A DNA stretch of 64,000 nt from an uncultured Paracoccaceae bacterium. Its GTDB lineage: Bacteria > Pseudomonadota > Alphaproteobacteria > Rhodobacterales > Rhodobacteraceae. The notes beneath the pieces are model-generated. The model was not told the DNA's origin. It saw only the letters and a list, made by a program, of their open reading frames with translations, and did no database searches. Position 1 is the first letter of the stretch; each line of letters starts with the position of its first letter. Both the position numbers and the translations under genes were made by a program. Location of the stretch: assembly GCA_947503925.1 (NCBI GenBank), contig CANNFQ010000001.1, positions 1 through 64,000 of the forward strand, in the 5' to 3' direction. Below, piece by piece: positions 52,955 to 61,802 of this stretch.

Positions 52955-54808
52955 ATGCACGCCTATCGTAGCCATACCTGTGCTGAACTGACCGCCGCCG
53001 ATGTTGGCCAGACCGTCCGTTTGTCCGGCTGGGTCAATCGGGTGCGGGATCATGGTGGGATTCTGTTTATCGATCTGCGCGATCATTATGGGATGACACA
53101 GGTCCTGTGCGACCCGGACTCGGCCGCCTTTGCTGATGTTGAAAAGGTGCGGTCAGAATGGTGTATCCGCATCGATGGTGAGGTGAAGGCCCGTGACCCG
53201 GAACTGGTGAACCCCAAGCTGCCAACCGGTGAGGTCGAGGTGTTTGTGCGCGCGATCGAAGTGCTGGGTGCGGCGAAGGAATTGCCGCTGATGGTTTTTG
53301 GCGATCAGGAATATCCTGAAGAGACCCGACTGAAGTACCGTTACCTGGATCTGCGCCGCGAGGCGATGCAGGCAAATATGAAATTGCGGTCTGATGTTGT
53401 CGCCTCCATGCGTCGCCGGATGTGGGATAGCGGGTTCCGCGAATATCAGACGCCGATTATCACGGCGTCCTCCCCTGAAGGCGCGCGCGATTTTCTGGTG
53501 CCGTCGCGCCTGCATCCCGGCAAATTCTATGCCCTGCCGCAGGCCCCGCAGCAGTTCAAGCAGTTGATCATGGTGTCGGGTTACGACAAGTATTTTCAGA
53601 TCGCGCCGTGTTTCCGGGACGAAGACCCGCGCGCCGATCGGTCGCCGACGGATTTCTATCAGCTGGATATGGAGATGTCCTTTGTCGAGCAGCAGGATGT
53701 GTTCGACACGATCCAGCCAGTGATCACGGGCATTTTTGAAGAGTTCGGCGGTGGCCGGAAAGTTGACCAGACATGGGAGCAGATTTCCTATCGTGATGCG
53801 GCCCTGTGGTATGGGTCGGACAAGCCTGACCTGCGCAATCCTATTAAAATGCAAGTGGTCTCCGACCACTTCCGCGATTCAGGCTTTGCGATTTTCGCAA
53901 AGCTGTTGGAGCAGGAAGGCACCGAAGTGCGTGCAATCCCGGCCCCGACAGGTGGATCGCGCAAATTCTGTGACCGGATGAATGCTTTTGCCCAGAAGGA
54001 AGGGCTGCCCGGGATGGGCTATATTTTCTGGCGTGAGAAGACAGCGGATGCCGTCGCACAAGAGCTGGGGATTCCGGTTAAGGAGGCGCAGGCCAAGTTG
54101 AAATCTGGCGAGGTTGCAGGTGGCATGGAGGCGGCAGGCCCGCTGGCCAAGAATATCGGCCCGGAGCGGACGGAGGCCATTCGCCAGCAACTGGGCCTTG
54201 GTCTGGGCGATGCGGCGTTTTTCCTTGGTGGGAAGCCAAAAGCGTTTGAAGGCGTGGCAGGCCGTGCCCGCAATGTGATTGGCGATGAACTGGGCCTGAC
54301 CGATCAGGATCGCTTTGCCTTTGCCTGGATCGTGGATTTCCCGATCTATGAACAGGATGAAGAGACCGGCAAAATCGATTTTGAACATAACCCGTTTTCG
54401 ATGCCGCAGGGCGGGATGGACGCGCTGGAAGGTGATCCGCTGAAAGTGCTGGGCTATCAGTATGATCTGGCCTGCAACGGGTACGAGCTGGTATCAGGCG
54501 CGATCCGGAACCACCGTCCAGAGATCATGTTCAAAGCCTTTGAATTGGCAGGTTATGGCAAGGATGAGGTTGAAAAGCGCTTTGGCGGGATGGTCAATGC
54601 GTTCCAATATGGTGCCCCACCGCATGGTGGTTGCGCGGCGGGCATCGACCGGATCGTGATGTTGCTGGCAGATGAGGCGAATATCCGCGAAGTCATCATG
54701 TTCCCGATGAATCAGCGGGCAGAAGATCTGATGATGGATGCGCCAAGCGAGCCGCAGAACGAACAGCTGCGTGAATTGCGCCTGCGGGTCCTGCCGCCGG
54801 AAAGCTGA
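52955..54808 (+). CDS. aspS: Aspartyl-tRNA synthetase
   Basis: 617-aa bacterial-type class IIb synthetase. An N-terminal OB fold (about 1-110) is followed by class II motif 2 ([24 protein letters not shown]), the GAD-type insertion (about 300-420) and motif 3 ([14 protein letters not shown]). The start at 52955 follows GTAAGGATG and matches the family N-terminus [18 protein letters not shown]. It overlaps the DUF1993 gene by one base (TGATG). Confidence 0.95.
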   Translation: MHAYRSHTCAELTAADVGQTVRLSGWVNRVRDHGGILFIDLRDHYGMTQVLCDPDSAAFADVEKVRSEWCIRIDGEVKARDPELVNPKLPTGEVEVFVRAIEVLGAAKELPLMVFGDQEYPEETRLKYRYLDLRREAMQANMKLRSDVVASMRRRMWDSGFREYQTPIITASSPEGARDFLVPSRLHPGKFYALPQAPQQFKQLIMVSGYDKYFQIAPCFRDEDPRADRSPTDFYQLDMEMSFVEQQDVFDTIQPVITGIFEEFGGGRKVDQTWEQISYRDAALWYGSDKPDLRNPIKMQVVSDHFRDSGFAIFAKLLEQEGTEVRAIPAPTGGSRKFCDRMNAFAQKEGLPGMGYIFWREKTADAVAQELGIPVKEAQAKLKSGEVAGGMEAAGPLAKNIGPERTEAIRQQLGLGLGDAAFFLGGKPKAFEGVAGRARNVIGDELGLTDQDRFAFAWIVDFPIYEQDEETGKIDFEHNPFSMPQGGMDALEGDPLKVLGYQYDLACNGYELVSGAIRNHRPEIMFKAFELAGYGKDEVEKRFGGMVNAFQYGAPPHGGCAAGIDRIVMLLADEANIREVIMFPMNQRAEDLMMDAPSEPQNEQLRELRLRVLPPES

Positions 54809-55287
54809 TGTATCGGGCGTCCGTTCCTGTCGCACTACAAGCGCTGGAACGGGCGCTTGCGCTTTTGGAGAAGACGACCCCTGAGATGCTGCAAGCGCGG
54901 CTACATCCTGATATGTTCGCCTGTGCTGAACAGTTTGAAGTGGTGGCCAGTTTCGCGCTACGTGCCACATTTCCACTGACCGGAAAGGCGCCGCCGGATC
55001 TGCCCGAAGGCGACCCACAGGCGGCATTGGTTCTGGCGCGGGATGCGGTGCGCGGCCTGACGATGGATGATTTTCTGGGGGCTGACCAACAACGCATTCA
55101 CCACGTCGCGGGTTTTACTGATCTGGATCAGTCAGCACAGGACTACCTACAACATTTCGCCTTGCCCAATCTTTGGTTCCACCTGTCGATGGCGTTCGCG
55201 ATCATGCGTCAGCGCGGTGCCGATATCGGCAAGGCAGATTACGACGGTTTACACCTTTATCCCGCAGATTTTTCTTTCCCCGATTAG
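54808..55287 (+). CDS. DUF1993-family (DinB-like) protein
   Basis: 159-aa four-helix-bundle-type protein of DUF1993. It starts [22 protein letters not shown] and ends FHLSMAFAIMRQRGADIGKADY, the family signature. The fold resembles DinB/YfiT metal-binding bundles, but the activity is unknown. It is translationally coupled to aspS. Confidence 0.8.
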   Translation: MYRASVPVALQALERALALLEKTTPEMLQARLHPDMFACAEQFEVVASFALRATFPLTGKAPPDLPEGDPQAALVLARDAVRGLTMDDFLGADQQRIHHVAGFTDLDQSAQDYLQHFALPNLWFHLSMAFAIMRQRGADIGKADYDGLHLYPADFSFPD

Positions 55288-55451
55288 GCGACGTCTGCAT
55301 TTGGATCATGCCACCTGTTTCAGTCAACATTGCCCAGCCCAAGAAGAACGAGCGCTGGACGAGCGGGTTCAATCAAGCGCTTTCACGCCGAAATGGGCTA
55401 TTGGGGGAAATCTTCCTCGTGCCGGTGGTGTGATCCAACTGTGGATGTTGC

Positions 55452-55469
55452 CTAGGGTCCTGACCCTAG
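55452..55469. terminator. Hairpin between DUF1993 and response-regulator genes
   Basis: CTAGGGTC pairs with GACCCTAG around CT. It lies between the convergent DUF1993 and response-regulator genes and overlaps the stop codon of the latter. A T-run is lacking on the plus strand. Confidence 0.45.
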
Positions 55470-56182
55470 AGCACCCCCCCCGCAGCGATCCGTGATTGCA
55501 CCATTTGCGAAAGCCGGGCCACGCCTTTGTTTAAATCGCCACCACTGCTGCGTAGTTCGGCAAGGTTCGTTACTGCCTGATCCAGGTCGTGATCCTGTGC
55601 GCTGCGCGCAACCCCGCCGAGGAACTGGGTGACATAATCGATATTTTCTTCCTCACCTGCCTCTTCCAGCACTTGGGCGATATGGTTCAGGTCATCCTGA
55701 TAGGCGATCGGATCGGGGCTGACCATTTCATCGCTGACCTCGCGCGGGGCAGGGGGTTGCCGGTCTGCGGGCAAGTGTTCAAGGATCGCGGTTTGGAACG
55801 CTGCGAGGCTGGCAATGGGCTTTTCAATGAAACCGTCCGCGCCATATGTCATCACCTCATCCCGAGCCGAGGTATCGCCGCTGATCCCCAGGATCACGTC
55901 GATCCTTGGTGTCACCTCTGACAAGGCCTGGATCAGGGCCAGCCCCGACCCATCAGGCAGCCCAACATCCACCAGCAGAACAGAGGGCCGATACACAGCA
56001 AGATGCCGCCGTGCATTTTCGAGACTGTCCGCCCGCCTGATCCGTGCCCCCGAACGCAAACACAAAAGACGCAAGGATTCGCTGGCAAATCGGCTGTCTT
56101 CGACAACCAGAACGGTCAGGCCCAGCAAGGGGCGGCGTGCGGTTGGTGCACGGGTCAACATCATCTCATTCAAGGCATCCAT
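55466..56182 (-). CDS. CheY-like response regulator with helical tail
   Basis: 238-aa protein. A receiver domain covers about residues 22-135: acidic pair Glu28-Asp29, phospho-acceptor Asp72 in LLVDVGLPDGSG, Ser101 and Lys121 in IEKP. The C-terminal about 90 residues are helical and acidic (YQDDLNHIAQVLEEAGEEENIDYVTQFLGGVARSA), with no DNA-binding domain, so it probably signals by protein interaction. No histidine kinase is adjacent. It lies convergent to DUF1993 and divergent from mce. Confidence 0.85.
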   Translation of the reverse strand: MDALNEMMLTRAPTARRPLLGLTVLVVEDSRFASESLRLLCLRSGARIRRADSLENARRHLAVYRPSVLLVDVGLPDGSGLALIQALSEVTPRIDVILGISGDTSARDEVMTYGADGFIEKPIASLAAFQTAILEHLPADRQPPAPREVSDEMVSPDPIAYQDDLNHIAQVLEEAGEEENIDYVTQFLGGVARSAQDHDLDQAVTNLAELRSSGGDLNKGVARLSQMVQSRIAAGGVL

Positions 56183-56311
56183 AGCGATTCTTCCCTATTT
56201 GCTGCGAATGCCATCATTGAAAGCAGTACAAGGTGAACAGGTTATTAACTTCGTCTCACGTTGCACGCAGCACCTGCCCGCGCCATAACGCGTCCCAAAA
56301 GGAGCATTGCC

Positions 56312-56716
56312 ATGATTGGTCGTCTGAATCACGTTGCCATCGCTGTCCCCGATCTGGAGACCGCAAGCGCGCAATACCGCAGCATGTTGGGGGCCGACGT
56401 CGGTATGCCCCAAGATGAACCCGATCACGGTGTCACCGTGGTCTTTATCAACTTGCCCAATACAAAGATTGAATTGCTATATCCGCTTGGGGATGCCTCG
56501 CCTATTCAGGGGTTTTTGGACAAAAATCCGTCAGGCGGCATTCATCATGTCTGTTACGAAGTTGATGATATTCTGGCCGCCCGCGACCACCTAAAAGCCG
56601 AAGGCGCCCGAGTTTTGGGCAATGGCGAGCCGAAGATCGGCGCGCATGGCAAGCCGGTTCTGTTCCTGCACCCCAAGGATTTCAATGGCTGTCTGGTCGA
56701 GCTGGAACAGGTCTGA
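56312..56716 (+). CDS. mce: Methylmalonyl-CoA epimerase
   Basis: 134-aa VOC-fold enzyme that interconverts (R)- and (S)-methylmalonyl-CoA in propionate metabolism. Metal ligands are expected at His7 (LNHVAIAVPDLE), His in GGIHHVCYEVDD and Glu near the end (GCLVELEQV). The start follows AAAAGGAG. In Roseobacters it is often followed directly by DUF1467, but here a 2.3-kb module lies between. Confidence 0.9.
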   Translation: MIGRLNHVAIAVPDLETASAQYRSMLGADVGMPQDEPDHGVTVVFINLPNTKIELLYPLGDASPIQGFLDKNPSGGIHHVCYEVDDILAARDHLKAEGARVLGNGEPKIGAHGKPVLFLHPKDFNGCLVELEQV

Positions 56717-56762
56717 GGTTACGTCCTGCAGACCTCAGACAACATACGGCGCTGGCTGACAC

Positions 56763-56951
56763 CTAGCGACAGCCTGTTCCGCCGATCCCATCCTCAGTGG
56801 CGAGCTCATCCGCCGGGCACGCCCTGACCAGTGCGGGCATGGCGGGTGCTTCCAGTGTTGCTGGCTCCATTGCGTTGTTTTCATCATGAGCCTCGATCGC
56901 CGGGCTACAGGCGGCAAGGGTCAAGATCAGGGCTTGGGCCAGGCGTTTCAT
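56763..56951 (-). CDS. Small lipoprotein
   Basis: 62-aa protein. The signal segment MKRLAQALILTLAAC ends in a lipobox with Cys15. The mature part is acidic and Ala/Glu-rich with two further Cys residues (VRACPADEL, GGTGC) that may form a disulfide. The start overlaps the stop of the DUF6502 gene (ATGA), so it belongs to the same operon. No family is recognised. Confidence 0.65.
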   Translation of the reverse strand: MKRLAQALILTLAACSPAIEAHDENNAMEPATLEAPAMPALVRACPADELATEDGIGGTGCR

Positions 56952-57700
56952 GTGTCATCATCCTTGGTTGCGTAGAAATAACCGCCTGCGCGGAAGCGAT
57001 GTTTGGGTTCAACGTTAGCTGCCGCGTCCTTTTTCATTCCTGCGGCCATGGTGCTAAGCCGTTCGAGTAGGGCCATCTGTTCCGTTGCATGAGTGCGTCG
57101 CAGTTCGATGATCTGTTCTTTGGTCAGGTCTGTATAATATACCGCCCGTTCAAAATGAGGTGGCGAAACCGTCAACACATTGTCGGTGGCTGCATCGATA
57201 TGATCGCCAAGGTTCTGTGTCAAATAGGCCAATTGGTCGTCTGATCCCGCAAGCGGCTGATAGGACGTCTGTATCAGGCGCACCGTTTGCGTCTTTGCAT
57301 CGATTGCGATCGCACCCGCCGCCTCAAGCGCGTCGCGCATTGTGCGTGGATGGATGTCTTTGCGGACTTGTTTTGCCAGTGCTTCGAATGATGGCGGGGA
57401 GCCGTTATTGGGCAGGTCGCGCCCGGCAAATTCGGGTTCGGTTTGCCAAAGTACGAGCAGCTTTGCCAAGTGATGGGGGCGCTGTTGCGGTGCGGGCAGA
57501 GACCTAAGACGGGCGATGTCGCGCCGCTGCAACCCGGTGAGCACTGACAGGCGGCTGTCGGTCAGTTTCCCGCCACTTATCCCTTTGGCCGCGTTGACGT
57601 AATGCATCTTGAGCCGCTCTGCCAAATCGGGGAAAGGGACACCGCGTGCAACCATCAGCCGGGCCATTGGGGCGAGCAATCTATCAAGAAGATCAAGCAT
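56948..57700 (-). CDS. DUF6502-family protein, probable DNA-binding regulator
   Basis: 250-aa cytoplasmic protein of the DUF6502 family. It starts LLDRLLAPMARLMVARGVPFPDLAERLKMHYVNAA and includes SVLTGLQRRDIARLR and a helix-turn-helix-like FEALAKQVRKDIHPRTMRDALEAAGAI. The start at 57700 lies one base from a 17-bp palindrome; an in-frame ATG at 57718 would place the palindrome inside the coding region. There is no good ribosome-binding site, so leaderless translation is possible. It is divergent from the VWA lipoprotein gene. Confidence 0.7.
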   Translation of the reverse strand: MLDLLDRLLAPMARLMVARGVPFPDLAERLKMHYVNAAKGISGGKLTDSRLSVLTGLQRRDIARLRSLPAPQQRPHHLAKLLVLWQTEPEFAGRDLPNNGSPPSFEALAKQVRKDIHPRTMRDALEAAGAIAIDAKTQTVRLIQTSYQPLAGSDDQLAYLTQNLGDHIDAATDNVLTVSPPHFERAVYYTDLTKEQIIELRRTHATEQMALLERLSTMAAGMKKDAAANVEPKHRFRAGGYFYATKDDDT

Positions 57701-57701
57701 G

Positions 57702-57718
57702 ATGTGCAATATGCACAT
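57702..57718. promoter_or_regulatory. Operator-like palindrome 1 (DUF6502 side)
   Basis: ATGTGCA-ATA-TGCACAT is a perfect 7+3+7 palindrome directly before the DUF6502 start codon. A near-identical site lies 47 bp away at 57749-57765. The pair flanks the divergent promoter region and fits autoregulation by the DUF6502 protein, which is an inference. Confidence 0.7.
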
Positions 57719-57748
57719 TTCACTTGACGAGTCCATTCGGTATAAAAT

Positions 57749-57765
57749 ATGTGTAATATGCACAT
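57749..57765. promoter_or_regulatory. Operator-like palindrome 2 (VWA-lipoprotein side)
   Basis: ATGTGTA-ATA-TGCACAT differs from the first site at one base. It lies 15 bp before the lipoprotein start and downstream of a TTGACG -35-like hexamer at 57724-57729, where a bound protein would block the plus-strand promoter. Confidence 0.7.
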
Positions 57766-57779
57766 TTTTGGAGATTGAC

Positions 57780-59078
57780 ATGATAAAGTTGCAAAGGGGT
57801 TTGTTGGGACTGGGGATTTGCGTGGTTCTTTCGGGATGTGCGATGACGGCCCCCCAAGGCGGATCGCAAACCGACGCGACCGCGCCTGCGGCCGCCCCCG
57901 CAGCGATGCTGGAAGCGCCGGTCATGCCGGCGCCTGCCGCCATCGTTGTTCCTCCGACGGGACCTGTAAGCCGCAATAGGTTGACGCCACAGCCGGGTGT
58001 TGTCACCGCAGGCGACATTGACGACACGCTTAATCTGGAGTCCTTTTTGCGATTTCAGCGCGACACCGGGCGGGACATTGGGATACCTGCTGCCCGGTTG
58101 GACACCCCCGTTCTTGTCCAGCTGCGCGGTTCGGATGGCCAGCCCGCGCCGGGCGTTCGGATCACCCTGCGCAAGCCCGGGCAAACGGATGCATTTTATG
58201 ACGGATATTCCGGCGTTGATGGCAGGGCTGCGGTATTTCCCGCAGCCCTGGGGCAGGGGCGGCTGCGCCGGGTCACGTTGCGGGCATTCCCGCCTGACGG
58301 CGGCGCCCCTTTCGAAACTGAACTACGCACCGCGTCTGAATGGCGTGCGCTTACCATTCCATTTATGGGCGGCTGGCAGCCGGATTTCATGGACCTGGTC
58401 TTTGCCGTCGATACGACCGGCAGCATGCAAGATGAATTGAATTGGCTGGCGCAGGAGATTGGGGAGATTGCGGCACAGGCGCGCCGGGAAGCCCCGGGTG
58501 TGGATATCCGGCTGGGCCTTGTCGTTTATAAGGCCCCGGCCGATCCTTATGTCGTCCGTTCCTATGGCTTTACGCGTGATACAGGGGAATTCACGCGCTG
58601 GGTCCAGTCGGAACGAGCCGCTGGCGGTGCAGGCGGGCCCGAGGTTGTGGCCGATGCCCTGACGACGGCGGTTGATATGAATTGGCGGAGGGGCCGGGGC
58701 GAACGGCTATTGTTCCAGATCGGGGATGAACCGCCCACAACTGGCAAGACCGACCTCTATTACCGCGCCACTGCGGATGCGGCGGCGCGCGGTATCCAGG
58801 TTTTCAATGTCGCGGCAAGCGGTGTGGACGACCACCTGGAGTTCCTCATGCGGCAAGGGTCGGCTATCACCGGCGGGCGCTATGTCTTCCTGACCGATGA
58901 CAGCGGTGTGGGGCTGGCCCATGCAGAGCCGACGATCAGCTGTTATCAGGTCACAAGGCTGAATGAACTGCTGGCCCGGCTTTTGCGGTCCGAGCTGTCG
59001 GGGCGGCGGATTGAGGCGGCGCGCGGCGACGTGATCCGCACGGTGGGCAGTTATCAGAACGGGCGCTGCGTCAATTGA
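57780..59078 (+). CDS. Exported lipoprotein with von Willebrand A domain
   Basis: 432-aa protein. The N-terminus has a signal segment and lipobox LSGC with Cys20, then a Pro/Ala-rich linker. A small beta-domain (about 105-190, VLVQLRGSDGQPAPGVRITLRKPG, resembling a carboxypeptidase-regulatory-type fold) precedes a VWA domain that starts LVFAVDTTGSM, with a MIDAS variant DTTGS at 211-215. The C-terminal part carries a Cys pair (ISCYQVT, GRCVN). It is predicted to face the periplasm or outer surface. It is divergent from DUF6502. The start follows TTGGAG. Confidence 0.8.
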   Translation: MIKLQRGLLGLGICVVLSGCAMTAPQGGSQTDATAPAAAPAAMLEAPVMPAPAAIVVPPTGPVSRNRLTPQPGVVTAGDIDDTLNLESFLRFQRDTGRDIGIPAARLDTPVLVQLRGSDGQPAPGVRITLRKPGQTDAFYDGYSGVDGRAAVFPAALGQGRLRRVTLRAFPPDGGAPFETELRTASEWRALTIPFMGGWQPDFMDLVFAVDTTGSMQDELNWLAQEIGEIAAQARREAPGVDIRLGLVVYKAPADPYVVRSYGFTRDTGEFTRWVQSERAAGGAGGPEVVADALTTAVDMNWRRGRGERLLFQIGDEPPTTGKTDLYYRATADAAARGIQVFNVAASGVDDHLEFLMRQGSAITGGRYVFLTDDSGVGLAHAEPTISCYQVTRLNELLARLLRSELSGRRIEAARGDVIRTVGSYQNGRCVN

Positions 59079-59159
59079 CCATGGGTCTTTCGCGCGGTTG
59101 GGGTTGTCCCCCCGCGCGAAAGACGTATCTGTCACAAAGAACTTGTGAAGGAGTCCCCG

Positions 59160-59447
59160 ATGGGTCCCGTTTCTGGCCTCGTGCTGTTTGCTGTCGTCTG
59201 GTCGATGGTGTTCTTTATCGTGCTTCCCCTGCGCAACAAGACGCAAGGCGACACCGGAGAGATTGTGCCGGGCACCCATGCCTCTGCCCCGGTGAATCCG
59301 GATTTGAAGCATAAAGCCAAGATCACGACCTATTGGGCGGTTCCGATCTGGGCTGTGCTGGCCTATATCATCCTGTCTGGCGCGGTCACGGTGCGTGATC
59401 TGGATTGGTTTGACCGGATGTCCACACCAGAGGTCAGCCGCGACTAA
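59160..59447 (+). CDS. DUF1467-family membrane protein
   Basis: 95-aa protein with two transmembrane helices (about 5-24 and 58-77) joined by a loop GDTGEIVPGTHASAPVNPDLK, the DUF1467 pattern. Function unknown. It commonly accompanies mce in Rhodobacterales. The start follows AAGGAG. It converges on the CysZ/EI24-like gene, overlapping its 3' end by 14 bp. Confidence 0.85.
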   Translation: MGPVSGLVLFAVVWSMVFFIVLPLRNKTQGDTGEIVPGTHASAPVNPDLKHKAKITTYWAVPIWAVLAYIILSGAVTVRDLDWFDRMSTPEVSRD

Positions 59448-60123
59448 GCTGATGGAAGAGGTGGGTAAAGGTCGCCGCCCCCAAGATCGGGATGATCAGG
59501 TTGATCAGCGGAAAGGTCAGCGGCACCGCCATCAGGCATCCGGCGACCCAGATCGTGGCCCTGTGTTTCTTGCGCAATTCTTTCGCTTTGTCGCGCCCAA
59601 TTCGTCGCATGGCGGCCAATTGAAAATATTCCCTGCCTAACAAGAACCCGTTGAGCGCGTAGAAGATGAAGAAGGCCGCAAATGGCAGAATCGCGTACAG
59701 GATCAATGCAAAGATGTTGGCACCGATCAGAACGCCGAGGAAATTCACCGTATCGCGCAACCCGTCAAAGAAACCTGTTTGCGGCGTTGCGGGCAGATTG
59801 GGGTAGTGTTTGTCCTCAACCGCCTGCGCAACCTCATCCAGAAACAGCGATGTGATGGTTGAGGCGACGGGGATCATCAGGAAAATCGACACGACCAGCA
59901 TTACGCCAAGCGACCCCCAGCTGAGCAGGTCGCCCAGCCAAGTCACTTCGCCAACCACAGGCAGACTGAGCGGTTCGGTCGTCACCCAATCGATCAGCCA
60001 AAGCAGCAGGGCGTAAATCGCGACAAGCAATGCGATGGTCAGCCCGATTCCCCGCCAAAGCACGCCACGAAACCGACGGTCGGGCAGCTGGCCGATTGCC
60101 CTCAGAAACGCGGTCAGGATCAT
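59434..60123 (-). CDS. EI24/CysZ-family membrane protein
   Basis: 229-aa protein with about six hydrophobic segments. SIFLMIPVASTITSLFLDEVAQAVEDKHYP and FFIFYALNGFLLGREYFQLAAMRR are the conserved parts of the EI24/CysZ group; bacterial CysZ mediates sulfate uptake, but this branch has not been tested. The start at 60123 overlaps the nitroreductase stop (ATGA). Confidence 0.8.
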   Translation of the reverse strand: MILTAFLRAIGQLPDRRFRGVLWRGIGLTIALLVAIYALLLWLIDWVTTEPLSLPVVGEVTWLGDLLSWGSLGVMLVVSIFLMIPVASTITSLFLDEVAQAVEDKHYPNLPATPQTGFFDGLRDTVNFLGVLIGANIFALILYAILPFAAFFIFYALNGFLLGREYFQLAAMRRIGRDKAKELRKKHRATIWVAGCLMAVPLTFPLINLIIPILGAATFTHLFHQLSRG

Positions 60124-60698
60124 GTATCGACCCATGTGGTGATGGTTTGCAGATCAGGTCGGGGTCGTTCGGGTGGTGCATTGGTTTCGGTACCCAAGTG
60201 GATGAAGCCGGCCACGGTTTCATGATCCGCGAGCCCCAGCCCATCGCGGATGAACGCACGGTCATGGCTTGCCCAGCCAGATAACCAGTTCGCCCCCCAG
60301 CCGGCTGCCAGCGCTGCGTTCAAAAGCGCAAGACAGACGGCACCGGCGGAGTAAACCTGTTCGATCTTGGGGATCTTTTCCGAAGGTTTGGGGCTGCAAA
60401 TGACCGCCACGGCTAGATCGGCCTGCGTATATTGCGCCTGCCCTTTGGTGATCTTTTCCGGTTCAATCCCCAGTGCTGCGCCGCGCGCTGGCACCATGCT
60501 GGCCAGCCGGGCCAGCGCTGGTTTGCCAAGCACGATAAAGCGCCAGGGTTCCAGCTTTCCATGATCAGGTGTGCGGGCGGCAGCAGTCAAAAGTGTTTCC
60601 AGTGTCGCGCGGTCGGGGATCGGTGTGGTCAGTGTCTTGGCGGGGCGCGACCGGCGGGTCAGCAGAAAATCAAGAGCGGCGGGGTTGGCTGGGGGCAT
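60120..60698 (-). CDS. Nitroreductase-family protein
   Basis: 192-aa FMN-dependent nitroreductase of the YdjA-like branch. The N-terminal LLTRRSRPAKTL supplies the FMN-phosphate Arg pair, and AARTPDHGKLEPWRFIV and ALLNAALAAGWGANWLSGW follow the fold. It would reduce nitroaromatics, quinones or similar substrates with NAD(P)H. It is upstream of and coupled to the EI24/CysZ-like gene. Confidence 0.85.
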   Translation of the reverse strand: MPPANPAALDFLLTRRSRPAKTLTTPIPDRATLETLLTAAARTPDHGKLEPWRFIVLGKPALARLASMVPARGAALGIEPEKITKGQAQYTQADLAVAVICSPKPSEKIPKIEQVYSAGAVCLALLNAALAAGWGANWLSGWASHDRAFIRDGLGLADHETVAGFIHLGTETNAPPERPRPDLQTITTWVDT

Positions 60699-60783
60699 GT
60701 TCTGTCCTGTCCTTGGTCAAACCCCAGATATGCCGTGCGTGCTGCCATCTCAAGCAGCAAGGCAGCCGACAGTCGTCGTTGTT

Positions 60784-60812
60784 TTGACAGAAACGCCGTT
60801 TTGCTATTTCAT
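60784..60812 (+). promoter_or_regulatory. Candidate promoter of the second protease operon
   Basis: TTGACA at 60784-60789 is a perfect -35 hexamer, followed at 15-17 nt by a weak TATTTC/TTTCAT -10 candidate. It lies 102 bp upstream of the protease start. Assignment is tentative. Confidence 0.35.
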
Positions 60813-60890
60813 CACCTTATTATTCAAGGCGCAGCACCGTCATTGGCGGCGTTATTTCGACATCGTAATTTCAGCATGTGAGGTAATCCA

Positions 60891-61802
60891 ATGACCCTCG
60901 ACGCGTTTGCAATGGCAACATTGGCGGGGCGCACAGGCACACGATCTGATGCGATGCGCGCGCTGGATATGGCACATCTGTTATCAGATGCGCTTGATCA
61001 TCGCGCTGACCCGGGTGTCTGGACGATGGTTCATGGTGCGGGGCTGATTTGGCATAATGACAGATTGCACCCGCTGATCCTGGGCGATGCCAATCTGATA
61101 GATTTTAGCGGCAGTGATCCGGTCGGCATGAGCGATGCCCCGCAGCTGCGCGACGTCATGGCGAATATCCTGGGCGGTGCAGCGTCATCCGCGTTCAAAG
61201 AGGTCATGGTCCTTGGTGTCGCGGCAGGTGTGCGCCATGCAGCCCCGGGTGATCCGATACAGGCAACCGGCTCTGGTCAAATCGGACCGCTGGTCCAGTG
61301 GGGCAGTGGCAGAGAAGGGTTCATCACAGCCGGGCATGTGGCGCAATCCGCTACGGGACCGGTGAATGATGGGGCAGGGACGCGGATTGGGACCGTGTTG
61401 TGGTCCAATGATCCGGCACTTAGCCCGTCATCTGCAGGCGACGTGGATGCGGCATTGGTAGAGTTCGTACCAGGCATCCCGCGTAACGTTGTCACGCGGG
61501 CAACAATCGTGCCTGCGGGCGGTAGCAGCATCCGGGTCGCGTCGAGCCGTAGAGGCGCAAATCTTCTTGCAGCTTGCAGGCGGGTTCAGCTGGGTGCGAC
61601 GAATGCCCATTTCGCTGATTGTTATCTGACAGATCAGCGCATCACGAACCCTGGCGATTCCGGTGGTTTGGTTGAGTGCAATGGCGATATCGCCGGTATT
61701 GTGATTGGCGCCTTTTCGCGCCGTGACATGACCGTCATTCAGGCGATTGGCTATCAACTGTCCGAAATCAGGGCCCGATCCGGCCAGATGGTCACGGTCT
61801 AA
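60891..61802 (+). CDS. Trypsin-like serine protease with helical N-terminus
   Basis: 303-aa protein with no signal peptide. The N-terminal about 120 residues are mixed helical/beta with no recognised family. From about 125 a chymotrypsin-fold domain contains the full triad: His149 (FITAGHVA), Asp186 (GDVDAALVEF) and Ser257 (NPGDSGGLV). GDSGG is the classical trypsin active-site motif. The stop overlaps the start of the next gene (TAATG), so the two products are made together. Its context and lack of an export signal suggest an intracellular effector or processing protease. Confidence 0.8.
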   Translation: MTLDAFAMATLAGRTGTRSDAMRALDMAHLLSDALDHRADPGVWTMVHGAGLIWHNDRLHPLILGDANLIDFSGSDPVGMSDAPQLRDVMANILGGAASSAFKEVMVLGVAAGVRHAAPGDPIQATGSGQIGPLVQWGSGREGFITAGHVAQSATGPVNDGAGTRIGTVLWSNDPALSPSSAGDVDAALVEFVPGIPRNVVTRATIVPAGGSSIRVASSRRGANLLAACRRVQLGATNAHFADCYLTDQRITNPGDSGGLVECNGDIAGIVIGAFSRRDMTVIQAIGYQLSEIRARSGQMVTV

